From positions 39,075,214 to 39,139,213 of the forward strand of contig CM063110.1 in the NCBI GenBank assembly GCA_031841125.1: a DNA stretch of 64,000 nt. The letters run 5' to 3'. Positions 54,454-64,000 of the stretch are shown in pieces. The stretch is from Acanthococcus lagerstroemiae. Taxonomy: Eukaryota > Arthropoda > Insecta > Hemiptera > Eriococcidae. The position numbers were made by a program, and so were the translations under genes. The notes under the pieces were generated by a model, which made no database searches, was not told the origin of the DNA, and saw nothing but the letters and a program-made list of their open reading frames with translations. The stretch's first letter is position 1. Every line of letters starts with the position of its first letter.

Positions 54454-54529
54454 ATAACTGTTGTCGGATATCTCAATTGCGTCTAAAAGAGTAAATAAAT
54501 AATATTAAGAAAGTAGGTATTCATGAGTT

Positions 54530-55120
54530 TTCATACTTCGTCATTGAAAGTCTATTTTCGAGCTTTAATACTCAGCCACTGGGCCGGCATTGATTAGTCT
54601 ATCACTGGAAATCTATCAATGAGTTATTCATAAGCTTGAATACACCACTAATAAACTGACTTGCATCAGTCTGCTATTGAAGGTCTATCATCCAGCTTTA
54701 ATATTCCGCCACTAGACCGAGATTTATCAGTCTGTGATTGCTTACCCAACATTGGACGATTATAGATGGATTTACAACTTTGCCACAAAACTGACCTTCA
54801 TTGGTCTGTCCGTGGAAGTCTACTATGTTGGACTACGCATGAGCTCTAATACTCTGCCACCAAACCGACCTTCAACAGTCTGAACATGCAGGCCCGTCAC
54901 TGGACGTAACATTTTCCCACTAATCAGACCTCTGTTAGTCTGCAGTTGCAGGTTCATCATTGGACTATTGATAGGTTTTTACACTCTGCCACCCAGCTGA
55001 TCTTCATTAGTCTGTAATTGCAGGTTTTGTCATAGGAGCAGTCATGGACCTCAACCCTCAGCCACTAAACCGACTTACATTAGTCGTAAATTGCCAGCCT
55101 ACTATTTGCAGCCTTTAAGT
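54530..55120. repeat. Minisatellite, about nine units of 60-75 bp
   Basis: Each unit follows the plan TTAGTCTGTNATTGNAGGTC - ATCATTGGAC - GATGAGCTTTAATACTCTGC - CACTAAACCGACCTTC. Units begin near 54530, 54592, 54668, 54729, 54801, 54875, 54934, 55006 and 55078. They vary in length and are well diverged, so the array is old. Confidence 0.8.
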
Positions 55121-55905
55121 TATAGATTTGAATTAGACTTATACGCTCATAAAATGCCTATAGTGATGTAAAATGGACTAAAATTAGACCATTAACCATT
55201 AAAAGCAGATATTTGGACGTCCATATTAAGACTATTTAAAACAGGTGAAATATAGATTTCTAGTGGTGATGACAATCTGGTTCGATCTACCTACTCGTAG
55301 TTTGAATTTGAGCAAAATGGCTTCAGTTCTGTAAACAAATTACCCTAGAGCTATCTCGCGGTAGTCCAAAGTACTAAAATTTGATGTCAGTAGAATAACG
55401 ATGTTTTCGTATGGAAATGAAAGTACACTTGTTCAGACTTTACAGTTTCCGTTGTCTGCATTTACAAATCTAAGGAAACGAATAGATAAAATGATCGAAA
55501 AAAAGTTTTCTGTGGAGAGAGACGAATCGGATTCTGTAAAAAAGTGATTACAATTTCGAATTCGTTGAAGTTTTCACAACGACTGAAAAAAAAATCTTGA
55601 TGATAGCAATCATAGCATGTCAGAAATAACAGTTTTCCGGAGGAAAAGTCAGTATCAGCACATTCCGAAGAAGTTAGATCGGTATAACACTACGGAAGCA
55701 AGGAACTGGTAAGTGAAATTCTGTTATCGGTTCATGATTTGAATCATCAGTACTTATGCCTTGATCAGTGATGAATTGATTTTCTTTGAAGCTGACATTG
55801 CGATATTGTAACACTGGCATGGAATCACAATTTAAAACCTGAAGGTAAAATCTGCCAATGATATCAATCTCCATAACGAAGAGAAACTTTGAGATCGTCA
55901 AGTGG
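55121..55905. other. No recognised gene
   Basis: AT-rich sequence; no exon or repeat identified except the start of the duplication at 55908. Confidence 0.35.
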
Positions 55906-55907
55906 CG

Positions 55908-56292
55908 TATAATATCAGCCACTGTTGGTAATATTGGCCACTCATGACTTGTAAGAGCGCTGGTATCGTTATCATGGTGCATTTACACTGCCAAACGAAC
56001 ATTGCTATCAGCAAAGTTTCGAAAATGACTAACATGCAACATTGCTACTTGTTATTGTTAGCCGGTATCCGATTCGAATCGGATAAGTTCTAACACTGCT
56101 GTCTGCATATTTCGACTGACTCCAGTGTGAACGAAAATACTATAACATCCAGCAAAGTTGGCTACAGCAATGCTGCCAGCCTCAGTGTAAATGCACCATC
56201 AGTAAAGTCAACTGGGGTAATATCAGGCACCGGTGGTAATATCGGGCTATTCATAACTTGTTGTAGGAGCGCTAGTATCGTTATCAGTAAAC
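55908..56292. repeat. Diverged duplication, first copy interrupted by a MITE
   Basis: The segment about 55908-55974 (GGTAATATTGGCCACTC, AGAGCGCTGGTATCGTTATC) is paralogous to about 56216-56292 (GGTAATATCGGGCTATTC, GGAGCGCTAGTATCGTTATC). Copy 2 continues CAGTAAA uninterrupted, whereas copy 1 is split at that point by the element at 55975-56198. Confidence 0.75.
55975..56198. mobile_element. MITE with 16-bp perfect TIR (224 bp)
   Basis: TGGTGCATTTACACTG at 55975 is perfectly inverted at 56183-56198. TCA (or ATCA) is duplicated at both sides. The paralogous site near 56285 lacks the insertion and supplies the empty-site sequence. Superfamily not assigned. Confidence 0.8.
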
Positions 56293-56839
56293 GAGTCATT
56301 AAGTGGCCGATATTACCGCAGCAGACGGAATGTCGTTTTAAAAATTGAAAAAAAAAAAAACACAAGTCAGTTAGAGAAGCGCCAAGACAAAGCAGCATTC
56401 CAAGAGCAACACGTTGCAAAGATACCTTAATGAATTGAATGTAAGTCAGTATCAAAGTTATCATTCTATGTCTTGTTAATTTGCTCATCCTTGGTGTTCC
56501 GATATTCACCTAATTTGAGGTTTCTTTTAATCAGTTGATGCTGGAACTACAGAACTCGCCGCTGGCTGACTGGCCGGTTCCATTACGAATAAAGTAAATG
56601 GGTGTACATTTTGTGCTGATCGAAACCGATGAGAATGTTTTGGTAGACATCCTCGAAAATGTGGAAGACAAGGATACCATTGCTGTCAGTCAAATGGATG
56701 TCTTGTTTACAACTTCCTTCACAAAGAAGAGGTCATGAAGTATATTTTCGAACAATACGATTTTCATTGATTGTTAAAACGTCGTTGCTTATGATTTTTT
56801 ATTTTATTTGCATAACAAAAACAAGGATTCAACATTTTG

Positions 56840-58430
56840 ATATAATCAGAGGTATTACTACTCATATTCTCTCGCTAATTCAAATTTGTTGTTCAAGTTT
56901 GGCGTTCCCCCCCCCCGTATCCGAGATACGATCAAAAATTTGCATTTGCTTAGGGGGGGGGGCTATACTGGGTCGAAAATAGACTTCGAATCCATTGAAT
57001 CAATTTCGACGACGGATGAATAACTTTCACCAGGGCCCAGTCCCGAAGCTCTTCGAAAAATTATTTCATACAAATCAGTGTAATAGAAATGATAAATGTT
57101 TTCAATTAAACAATAATTGACAGCAAATAAATACCGTCTCCTCTCTATGAAATATTTAGGGATAATAATAGATAAAAATCTAAATTGGAAACAACAAGGC
57201 AAATATTTAGCAAAAAAACTATTAAAGTCTATTTTTATTGCAATTCAATTCAGGAACATAATCTCTCAAGAAGTAAAAAGCGCCTACTTTACACAGCGAT
57301 AGTTCAATCAAAAATACAATACGGAATCTCAAGCTGGGGGGCAGCCTATAAAACTAATTTAAAACCAGTTACAGTTAACCAAAAAATATTATTGAAAATA
57401 CTTTACAAAAAAACAAAAAAATTTAGCTCCGTACAACTTTTTAAGGAAACAAAGGCGCTAACTTTGGAAAAACTACATGCAATAAGTGCAATAAAATACG
57501 TGAAAAAACATAACTTACTAACGAAATACAGCAAAACTAACACTAGACTGACGAGGAACACACAATTTACAGTAACATTACCAAAAATAAAAACTAACAT
57601 CGGTAAAATAAACAGCATTTACACTGGACTCAAAAACTTTAACAAACTTGATCAGCAGAATAGGGAAAAAATAATACAAACTAACAACAGAACTTACAAA
57701 ACTTTGATACGAAATGCAGTTACTAATACAACTACTAATTACAGAAACAAAAAACAACGCAGCATACAGTCCGACTAATAACAATCGCAATAATGTGTAA
57801 TTATTGTAAGGAATAAGTAGTGCACTAACTAAAGAAATTGTAGGAAGAAAAAAAAAAAAAGAAAGAAAAAAAATTTAATTTAGTGCCATTGCTAAACACG
57901 AGCCTAGCTTAGTTGGCAACGAAATACACTTGGTGGGAACACTGGGTCGTAAACTGACTATAGATCAGTATTGACGACGAATTTGAATTCGTCTCGAAAA
58001 GTTGAATAATTAATTTTCACCAGGTTTCGGCCCGGAAACTCTCCGAAAAATTTTTCACCCAAAACAGTGCCTAATGTATTATAGCATAGAGAAATTTTCA
58101 AAATTTTCGAAAATGAAAAAAGTTGAAATAATCGCCTATATTACGACTCAGTTTTTCTCACTGAGTTCAAATTTGTAGTCCAAACTCGGCGCAGATGCCC
58201 CACCCGTCGCCGAGATATGATCAAAAATTTGTTATGCTTTGTCTCGAAAAGTTGAATAATTTTTACCAGGTCCTAGCCCGGAAGCTCTCCGAAAATTTTT
58301 CTCCTGAAAAAATGCCTGCTATGTTATTAAGAAATTTTCAAAATTTTTGAATAACAAAAATTTGAGATAGTCACCTATTTTTACTCAATTTTTCTCGCTG
58401 AGTCCCAATTCGTTATTCACCAAACAGTTG
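56840..58430. repeat. Tandem ~190-280-bp repeat interrupted by a LINE
   Basis: Three or more units share CACCAGGYCC, GCCCGGAAGCTCTCCGAAAA, GAAATTTTCAAAATTTT, TTTTTCTCGCTGAGTYC and GAGATAYGATCAAAAATTTG. Units lie at about 56845-57075, 58000-58245 and 58246-58430. The LINE at 57110-57900 splits the first from the others. Confidence 0.65.
57110..57900 (+). pseudogene. Jockey/CR1-like LINE 3' end
   Basis: Reads SMKYLGIIIDKNLNWKQQ, AKKLLKSIFIAIQFRN (frame 1), then after one frameshift near 57280 TAIVQSKIQYGISSWGAAYK, NQKILLKILYKKTKKFSS and EKLHAISAIKYVKKHNLL. This is the YLGI.ID..L.W...I..I..K...YGI..WG region that follows the RT domain in Jockey/CR1-like LINEs. The ORF ends at a TAA at 57777-57779. 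The 3' tail is an interrupted A-run at 57846-57875. 5' truncated. Very A-rich, with Lys/Asn-heavy codons. Confidence 0.8.
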
Positions 58431-59154
58431 ATTTGCTGAGCAGTTTATCTTACAAAATACATGTGATACAGTAGCTGGAAATCTTCTTATAATCAAAAGT
58501 CAAGTTTAATTGGCAACCGGTTGAACCGCTATTCGCTAACATCTTGATCGATTATTCGAGCAAGTTATGTAAGATTTTATAAAATTGAATTCTGCGTACG
58601 AAAACGTATCAAAATGTTTTTTGTCGTCTTCTGTTGCTTCGCAGGTGGTCGTGTTTTCTTTTCATTGTTTAAACTTTTACGAAAAGCAGCGGTATTTGTA
58701 ATTTTTCGCGTGCAGGCGTAAAAAATAATTATGAAAAACGAAGGGCACGATGAAGAATAAAGAATAAAATTGCTGTGAGAAAACTGAGGAAAAATTTAAA
58801 TACACTTTCTTCGTTTTCCGGTGTCAGTAATCGCCGGTTGATGTACTTACTCGTATTTTCTTTTCGTAATACTAAACATTAATTACACGACTTCGATTTA
58901 ATTTGTTATGTTATTATAATTTAGTGAAATGTACGAGTAAGTTAACTGTGCGATTATACGATACGAGAAAAAGTTATGTCAATCCGCTTACCTACCGGGA
59001 AATGCATTACTGGTTTATGTTCTTCCTTTCTTCTTTCTTTTACATTCTAAAAATAAAATACTACAGTTAGGTAATGCTGAGTTACGATTTGAAACAGAAG
59101 TCAAACGTATAGACTAATTATTATTGATTTTGAGATTCATAAAAATATGAGTCT
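58431..59154. other. No recognised gene
   Basis: AT-rich, unique-looking sequence with no open frame of note. Confidence 0.35.
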
Positions 59155-60421
59155 ACTTCCTAAAATCAAAGCGGTGGATGGGGCGGAAATACGCAATAGA
59201 AGTGGCATTATTGATCTGACAACTAAATACTATGAAATCCTCTACTCAGCCTGAAGTAGTCTGAGCGTGCACACAGTTCCATAAAGCTTAACTTTTGCGC
59301 TTGTCAGGAAACCCGAACCACCCAACTGGAGTCAGAAGTTTTCAAAGTGATCAGGAATTTGAAACCAAATATACGGCCTCGGGCGCAGATGGAACTGATA
59401 ATGAGCTATTAAAGATTTTAGCAGAAGGAGTGGCGCGCTCACTATAACAAAACTATTTAACAAAATTTTGGGAGGGGGGAATTCTTGACATCCCGATACG
59501 CAAAATCCCGTCAGTTACCCGGGTAACTAAAGAGGAACCAAGAGTAACTGACGGGTTTCTGGGTAATTTGAGGGTAATCCAGAGTTGCAAATGGGTAACT
59601 TTTCCGCAGGTGACTACCTAGAGGGTAACTGATTGCGTATCGGGATGCCCAAAATCCTACCCGTTATCCGGGTAACTAAAGAGGAACTAAGGGTAACTGA
59701 TGGGTCATCTGAGAGTAACCGAGGATTGCAAATGGGTAACTTTTCCGCGGGTAACTTAGGTGATATAAAGGAGATCAAGCTGATATTAGGAACTATCCCT
59801 CGATAAGTTTATCATCCAACGTGCGCGAAATTCTGATGAAAATTCTGAAAGAAAGGATCTACAATAAACGAAAATTTAACCAATCGGCTGATCAAGCTGG
59901 CTTTAGAAAAAATTATTCAATAGTATGGTATCATGTTCACACCCTGAACCAAATTCTAGAAAAAACAAAATCACATAATTTTAATGTGAGTTTTCTTTTT
60001 ATTGATTTCAATAAAGCTTTGGCTCTGTGTCACACGTTAGCACGTTGGAAGCTCTTCATAAGAATGGCGTCTCTAATAAGATTATCAAAAGTATATTATG
60101 CTACACTTAAAGCATATGGGAAACTAGTTTTAAAAAAGGGAAACATTCAGTATCTCAAGAAGTGTCATGCAGGGAGACCTTCTCTCCCTCAATATCTTCA
60201 ACAGCATTATCGAAAAAGTTTTCAGGAAATTGAACGGTGAAAGGTTGGAGCTAGAAATCAGCGGAAAATTCCTCAATAATCTATTATTTGCAGACGATAT
60301 CATATTAATAAGTGATAACGTCACAGTTTTAATCAAAATTTGGAGTAAACTAAAGGCTGCAGGTGCCAGAGTTGGTCTAAGCATAAATGCGTCTAAAGCA
60401 AAACTGGGTAATGACACATGA
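59155..60421 (+). pseudogene. RTE-like LINE reverse transcriptase, interrupted and frameshifted
   Basis: The 5' part (59155-59480) reads KIKAVDGAEIRNRSG, YYEILYSA, ADGTDNELLKILAEGVARSL and LFNKIL in shifting frames. After a foldback insertion the RT continues at about 59767 with YKGDQADIRNYPSISLSSNV, QSADQAGFRKNYSI, FLFIDFNKAL and, after another shift, GDLLSLNIFNSIIEKVFRKL and LLFADDIILISDN (FADD box). It ends GLSINASKAKLG. This matches the DIRNYRPISLLSN...QAGFR...FIDF.KA...RQGDPLS...FADD order of RTE-clade RTs. Not functional. Confidence 0.82.
59489..59760. mobile_element. GGGTAAC foldback element, partial dimer, inside the RTE LINE
   Basis: Unit 1 (59489-59647) has perfect 15-bp inverted ends CATCCCGATACGCAA. 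A partial second unit (59648-59757) repeats CCGGGTAACTAAAGAGGAAC through GGGTAACTTTTCCGC. Related to 27372-27652 by the GGGTAAC words and CCCGATRCGCAAAA ends. It separates LFNKIL from YKGDQADIRNY of the LINE. Confidence 0.78.
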
Positions 60422-60815
60422 AGAAGTTGTATGTAGAGTGTATATCTGGGTTGATAATTTGGCAATTAAGAGGGTCAGAAAATATAGACATTTAGGCTTG
60501 ATAATCTCATTCGAATAAGTTATGAAAACACCTCGTTACTATTTTCAACCTCTCGAATTTGAAATTCCACACCGCTTTACTTTTTTTAATTTCTTAAATT
60601 TGAAATTTCAACCATCCTGAAGTTTCTCATTAATGAATCCTTTTCAAAGACGTGTCCCTCTGACATTCAGTGGATATCCATCTTGATACAAAACTATCCT
60701 GGCTCCCAAACATCTAATACGGAATGCACCAGAAATATGAGTACCAACAGAGCGATGAAAGGGCAGCAGAAAACTCGGTCCTAATAGGGGATGACTGTGT
60801 GTCAAGTGACAACCG
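60422..60815. other. Remainder of LINE, degenerate
   Basis: Sequence after the RT fragment may continue the same LINE (VDNLAIKRVRKYRHLGLIIS in frame, resembling the KYRHLGL/YVYLG segment after RTE RT), then becomes unrecognisable. Confidence 0.4.
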
Positions 60816-61103
60816 ATGACAACTGTTTCCCTCCAGAGCTTCTGGAGAAAATTCGCGGGAGGTGACAACAGTGTGAAAAAACGCTGTCGCAGCAGCGACA
60901 GCAATACCGACTTTTCAAATTTAGTATCTTACATAAAAGAAATCCTGAAAAATAAAAGAAAAACTCCAAATCAGCAAAATAATAATATTAGTAATAATAA
61001 TAATAATAATAATAGAAAAAAGGAGGCGATGACTAGGAAAAATGAAAGCTGTATGCAAAAAATTCAACAGAATAGAAACAGAAGAAAAAACCGAAAAAAA
61101 TAA
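60816..61103 (+). other. Lys/Asn-rich open frame, possible LINE ORF1 piece
   Basis: Ninety-five codons starting MTTVSLQSFWRKFAGGDNS, then an Asn/Lys-rich stretch encoded in part by an (AAT)n run at 60978-61013. Base composition resembles the A-rich LINE at 57.1-57.9 kb. No domain is recognised. Confidence 0.25.
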
Positions 61104-62062
61104 CTAAGAGGAACTTTTAACCATAAAAACAACCATAACAGAGATCTCGAAAAATAAAACAAAAACTCAACAAAACAGCAAAAATGGGATAACGTTAAAG
61201 GAAAACAAGCGACGCACTTCAAAACAAACACAAATAGTTCAAATACACACAGCACGAATTTAGACGCGTGGTAGTTCAAATGCAGGCAACACGAATTTAC
61301 ATGGACAGAGTTCAAATAAAAGAACTGATACCAGTAACTGCTTATCTTGCTAACAATAGCAGTACCGACGACTAACAACTATTGTTGGGAATGAATCTGA
61401 ATAAACGCATTATATCGAAAGGTCGATGTCTCGACATTTTCGACACGTAGAAAAATTGACCACATTTTAACACTAAATCCCAATTTTCTACCCCGGTTAT
61501 CTCCCTCCCCTTTGGGGTGCTGCGAAAAATGATAATAACTAAAAATATGTAAAATGAAATTTTCTTCAAATGAGTTCCAGTATATTTTTTCGTCCCCAAG
61601 CTGAGATGATGAGAAATAATCGAAAGAAAAGTTTGACCCTCTCCCCCACAGCCCCCTTTCGGCGAATCCTCACCAAAATTTCACATGCACAACTTCAAGT
61701 GCTGTTCTATAACATATCTGATTTTCATATAATTCGATCCTACACTCTTCGAGCTATTCCAGTTTCAAAATTTTGTACATATATATACCTATATATATAC
61801 AAGGATACCTGAAATAGAATGAATGATATTTTCGAACTCCTCACACCTCAAAACGTAATGAAAATTCACTCTGACCTCAAACCCCCACCCTATGAACAAA
61901 AACAATACCTCTTTTCGATTTCTTCGAAAAGTCGGTAAAAACTCCTCAACGGGTAGGTTACTCGAGAAATTTTCTTCAGAAAGAGAAAAGTTGGAGGACT
62001 TCCAGCCCCTGTTTGTGACCGAACGAATTTTTCGATCCTCCAAAAAACAAGATTCTGCTTGC
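61104..62062. other. No recognised gene
   Basis: A-rich sequence to 61380 with two TTCAAATRCANRCANCACGA words (61237, 61275), then AT-rich sequence with a (TA)n run near 61780-61800. No exon. Confidence 0.35.
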
Positions 62063-62346
62063 TGGGTTCTTGCTCAGCTGCTTACATTAAAAAGTACAAG
62101 GTATCGTTGCTGAATAAGGTTATATTAACCACTTAGACCTGATAGGATGTTCGGATTCACGGACGCACAGAACAAACTATTTCGATAGGGTATTCGATAT
62201 CTTTTCGTTGGAAAGTGGGAAGGTGGGGGACCTTTAGTTTTTGTTGGTGGCAGCAAACGGATTTTTTTTTGATCGTCTAAGAATTTGATGGGTTCTTGCT
62301 CAGTTACTTACATTGAGAAAGTACAGGATATCGTTGTTGAATAGGG
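62063..62346. repeat. Two direct copies of a ~55-bp sequence
   Basis: GGGTTCTTGCTCAGYTRCTT followed by ACATT...AAAGTACARG and TATCGTTGYTGAATA occurs at 62063-62118 and 62290-62346. Confidence 0.7.
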
Positions 62347-63540
62347 GAAGTTCTCCGAAGACTGAGCACTGCTAATATCAAAGAAACTACTATGTGTAAA
62401 CTTTTTTTTTGAAAAACGTGTAAAAGTTGTATTAATACAAACATTTAAACATATCCTATGACAATAGCTGGCCACTTGCTCTGGGAAAGAACGAAAGGGC
62501 TTTAAACTTCTTTGTTGTATTTATTCGAATTTTCCGCCACTGTTAACGATTGAAAAAATGTATCAAGATATTAATCAATTTTTATAAAAGAGGTGTCATT
62601 TGAAAGGTGAGCTCTTCTACTTTTTGAATTTTGTATAGATTTTCTCAGATTTTGAGTTTAAGTAAGAAACGTTTGACCAAATTCATTTTTGGATGCAAGT
62701 TATTAAGACTGCACAGTGATAACAAGTTGAGTCCCGGTGTTTTTCAAATGTTTCATGGAGCCATAAAAAAAAAAAAAAAAAGTAGAAGAAAATTAATTTT
62801 TACCGAAGATTTATTAAACAAGGCAGTAAATGATATTGACAAAAGCGAAAGTATAAGATCAGTGTACCAAAGAGTCTATACACAGGGACGTACTGAGGGG
62901 GGAGGGGACGAAAATTGGTAAATTCCCAACGGACTCAATCCAAAATCCCCAAGTATCAAAAAATTTTTATATTCCCCCCCCCCTACAGAAACCCCGCAAA
63001 AAACATTAACTAAACGAATAACAACTGAAACACATTTCAAAAATTTTCCATGCCGTAATAAATGACAAATACCTAATACCGAGTTTACAAATAAACAAAT
63101 TTAAAAACGTGTCCTTTATTATTTTGAAATTACCTACTTGTAGGTTAATGCTTCGATTTTTTAACGCCGCCCAAACTTTCATGATTTTCTTAAATTCGAT
63201 TTGAGTTAAATCTTTTTCAGAGTGCAATAACGTTAACTCATCCAATCTTCTATCTTAAGTTCAACCTTGACTTTGATTGAGTAGGTACCTAATTCCAAAT
63301 TTTCCACCTTTTAAAATGAAATGATAAATTTACTCACGTTTTCGTTAATACCTATTTCTTAACAAAATTTTTAACAAATAAATTTTTGAAAATATGTACG
63401 TACTGTTGGTATTTGGAACTGCCCAAAAAATTTTTGGTACTGCCCATCGAAGTCATCGAAAAAAGCAGAAAAAAAATTTTCAATAAAATATCCGTTTCCA
63501 AATTATATTGCAAATACACTAAAATTCAAATACCGTTAAG
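62347..63540. other. No recognised gene
   Basis: A 96-codon plus frame at 62631-62918 has no motif. CAGGGACGTACTGAGG at 62883 resembles the hAT MITE end at 54214, but no partner end is seen. C-run at 62975. Confidence 0.35.
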
Positions 63541-64000
63541 GATGACTACTGAGACAAGTCTTGTCTCAGTGATAAAAGATATGTACGGCGGCGTGAAGGC
63601 AAGAATAGTTACGGAGCAATCACAGGGCGGTACTTTGCCATCGACCGGGGGGTGAAGCAGGGCAACCCCTTATCTCCGATTCTGTTCAGCGCGGCTCTGG
63701 AGGACGTTATGAGAAAAATGGACTGGGAAATAAAGGGAATGCTCGTAAACGGACGAAGAAAGATTAAGCAACTCAAGATTCGCTGATGATATTGCCCTGG
63801 TAGCGGGCTCCGGGGACGAGCTGAAGGATATGCTGGAAGAACTGAGCGAAAGGGGAAAAGAAGCGGGACTAAAAATTAATATAGAAAAAACAAAAATTTT
63901 GTCGAACAAATGGGGGCATCCGGTGACTATAAGTGAAAAAACAATAGAGCGGGTGGAAGAAATTAAATACTTAGAGCAAACGATAACATTTAACAAAGCA
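63541..64000 (+). pseudogene. RTE-like reverse transcriptase fragment, runs off window
   Basis: Reads SVIKDMYGGVKARIVTEQSQ, then after a shift GVKQGNPLSPILFSAALEDV, MRKMDWEIKGMLVNGRRK, and after another 1-2-base shift FADDIALVAGSGDEL, GLKINIEKTKI and VEEIKYLEQTITF. The GVKQGDPLSP...FADD order with NGEK.. between them is RTE-type. The catalytic FADD is intact, but at least two frameshifts are present. The 3' part lies beyond the window. Confidence 0.85.

Noticed and set aside
62883..62990. A hAT MITE suggested by CAGGGACGTACTGAGG
   Set aside because: No inverted partner end or TSD was found, so a complete element is not supported.
1..64000. CRISPR array, prokaryotic operon or phage content
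   Set aside because: Genes have introns and animal families, and repeats are transposons, foldbacks or minisatellites with no spacer-repeat regularity.

Overview
The window is a TE-dense stretch of an animal nuclear genome. It is AT-rich, has split genes with GT/AG introns, and shows no operons. An insect is the best fit: it holds an IMP-L2-type two-Ig secreted protein, which is an arthropod family, and a SELENOF/Sep15 homologue in which selenocysteine is replaced by cysteine, as in insects. The TE complement (R1-like and RTE LINEs, a Penelope-like element, pogo, MULE and many small hAT elements) fits a hemipteran, but I cannot place it further.

Host genes lie mostly in the first 23 kb. (1) The 3' half of an IMP-L2-like gene (+) has coding exons 1345-1510, 1874-2079 and 4695-4824, plus a terminal exon carrying only five coding bases at 4983-4987. 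(2) A complete five-exon SELENOF homologue (-, 11963 down to 10768) encodes 162 aa. (3) A seven-exon F-box/leucine-rich-repeat gene (+, 13385-22844) encodes about 636 aa, and its introns are loaded with repeats. SELENOF and the F-box gene are divergent, about 1.4 kb apart. Two further open segments with good splice signals (31940-32108 and 45476-45643, both +) may be exons of unrecognised genes.

The rest is mobile or repetitive DNA. At least eight hAT-type elements can be delimited by terminal inverted repeats (TIRs) and 8-bp target-site duplications (TSDs). One is a MITE nested inside another (6069-6975). Two copies of the same ~833-bp element sit in opposite orientation (17432-18265 and 33021-33853). 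A 3.3-kb degenerate transposase-bearing hAT (35128-38403) is itself split by a TIR element. A pogo/jerky-type element with two introns spans 28260-30886. A MULE transposase fragment lies at about 40346-40770. LINE fragments lie at 26187-27235 (R1-like), 27733-27935, 31140-31800, 59155-60421 and 63541-64000 (RTE-like), and 57110-57900 (Jockey/CR1-like). One LTR with the start of gag lies at 21170-22075 (-). A Penelope-like element fragment at 45923-46940 (-) retains a GIY-YIG domain and a recognisable hammerhead ribozyme. Foldback elements, tandem minisatellites and short-motif clusters fill much of the remainder.

I see no genuinely new multi-gene system. The strongest points are the Penelope hammerhead, the Sec-to-Cys SELENOF gene, the micro-coding terminal exon of IMP-L2, the insertion chronology readable from TSDs, a ~112-bp LINE-tail module present four times with the same breakpoint, and several unexplained short-motif arrays.
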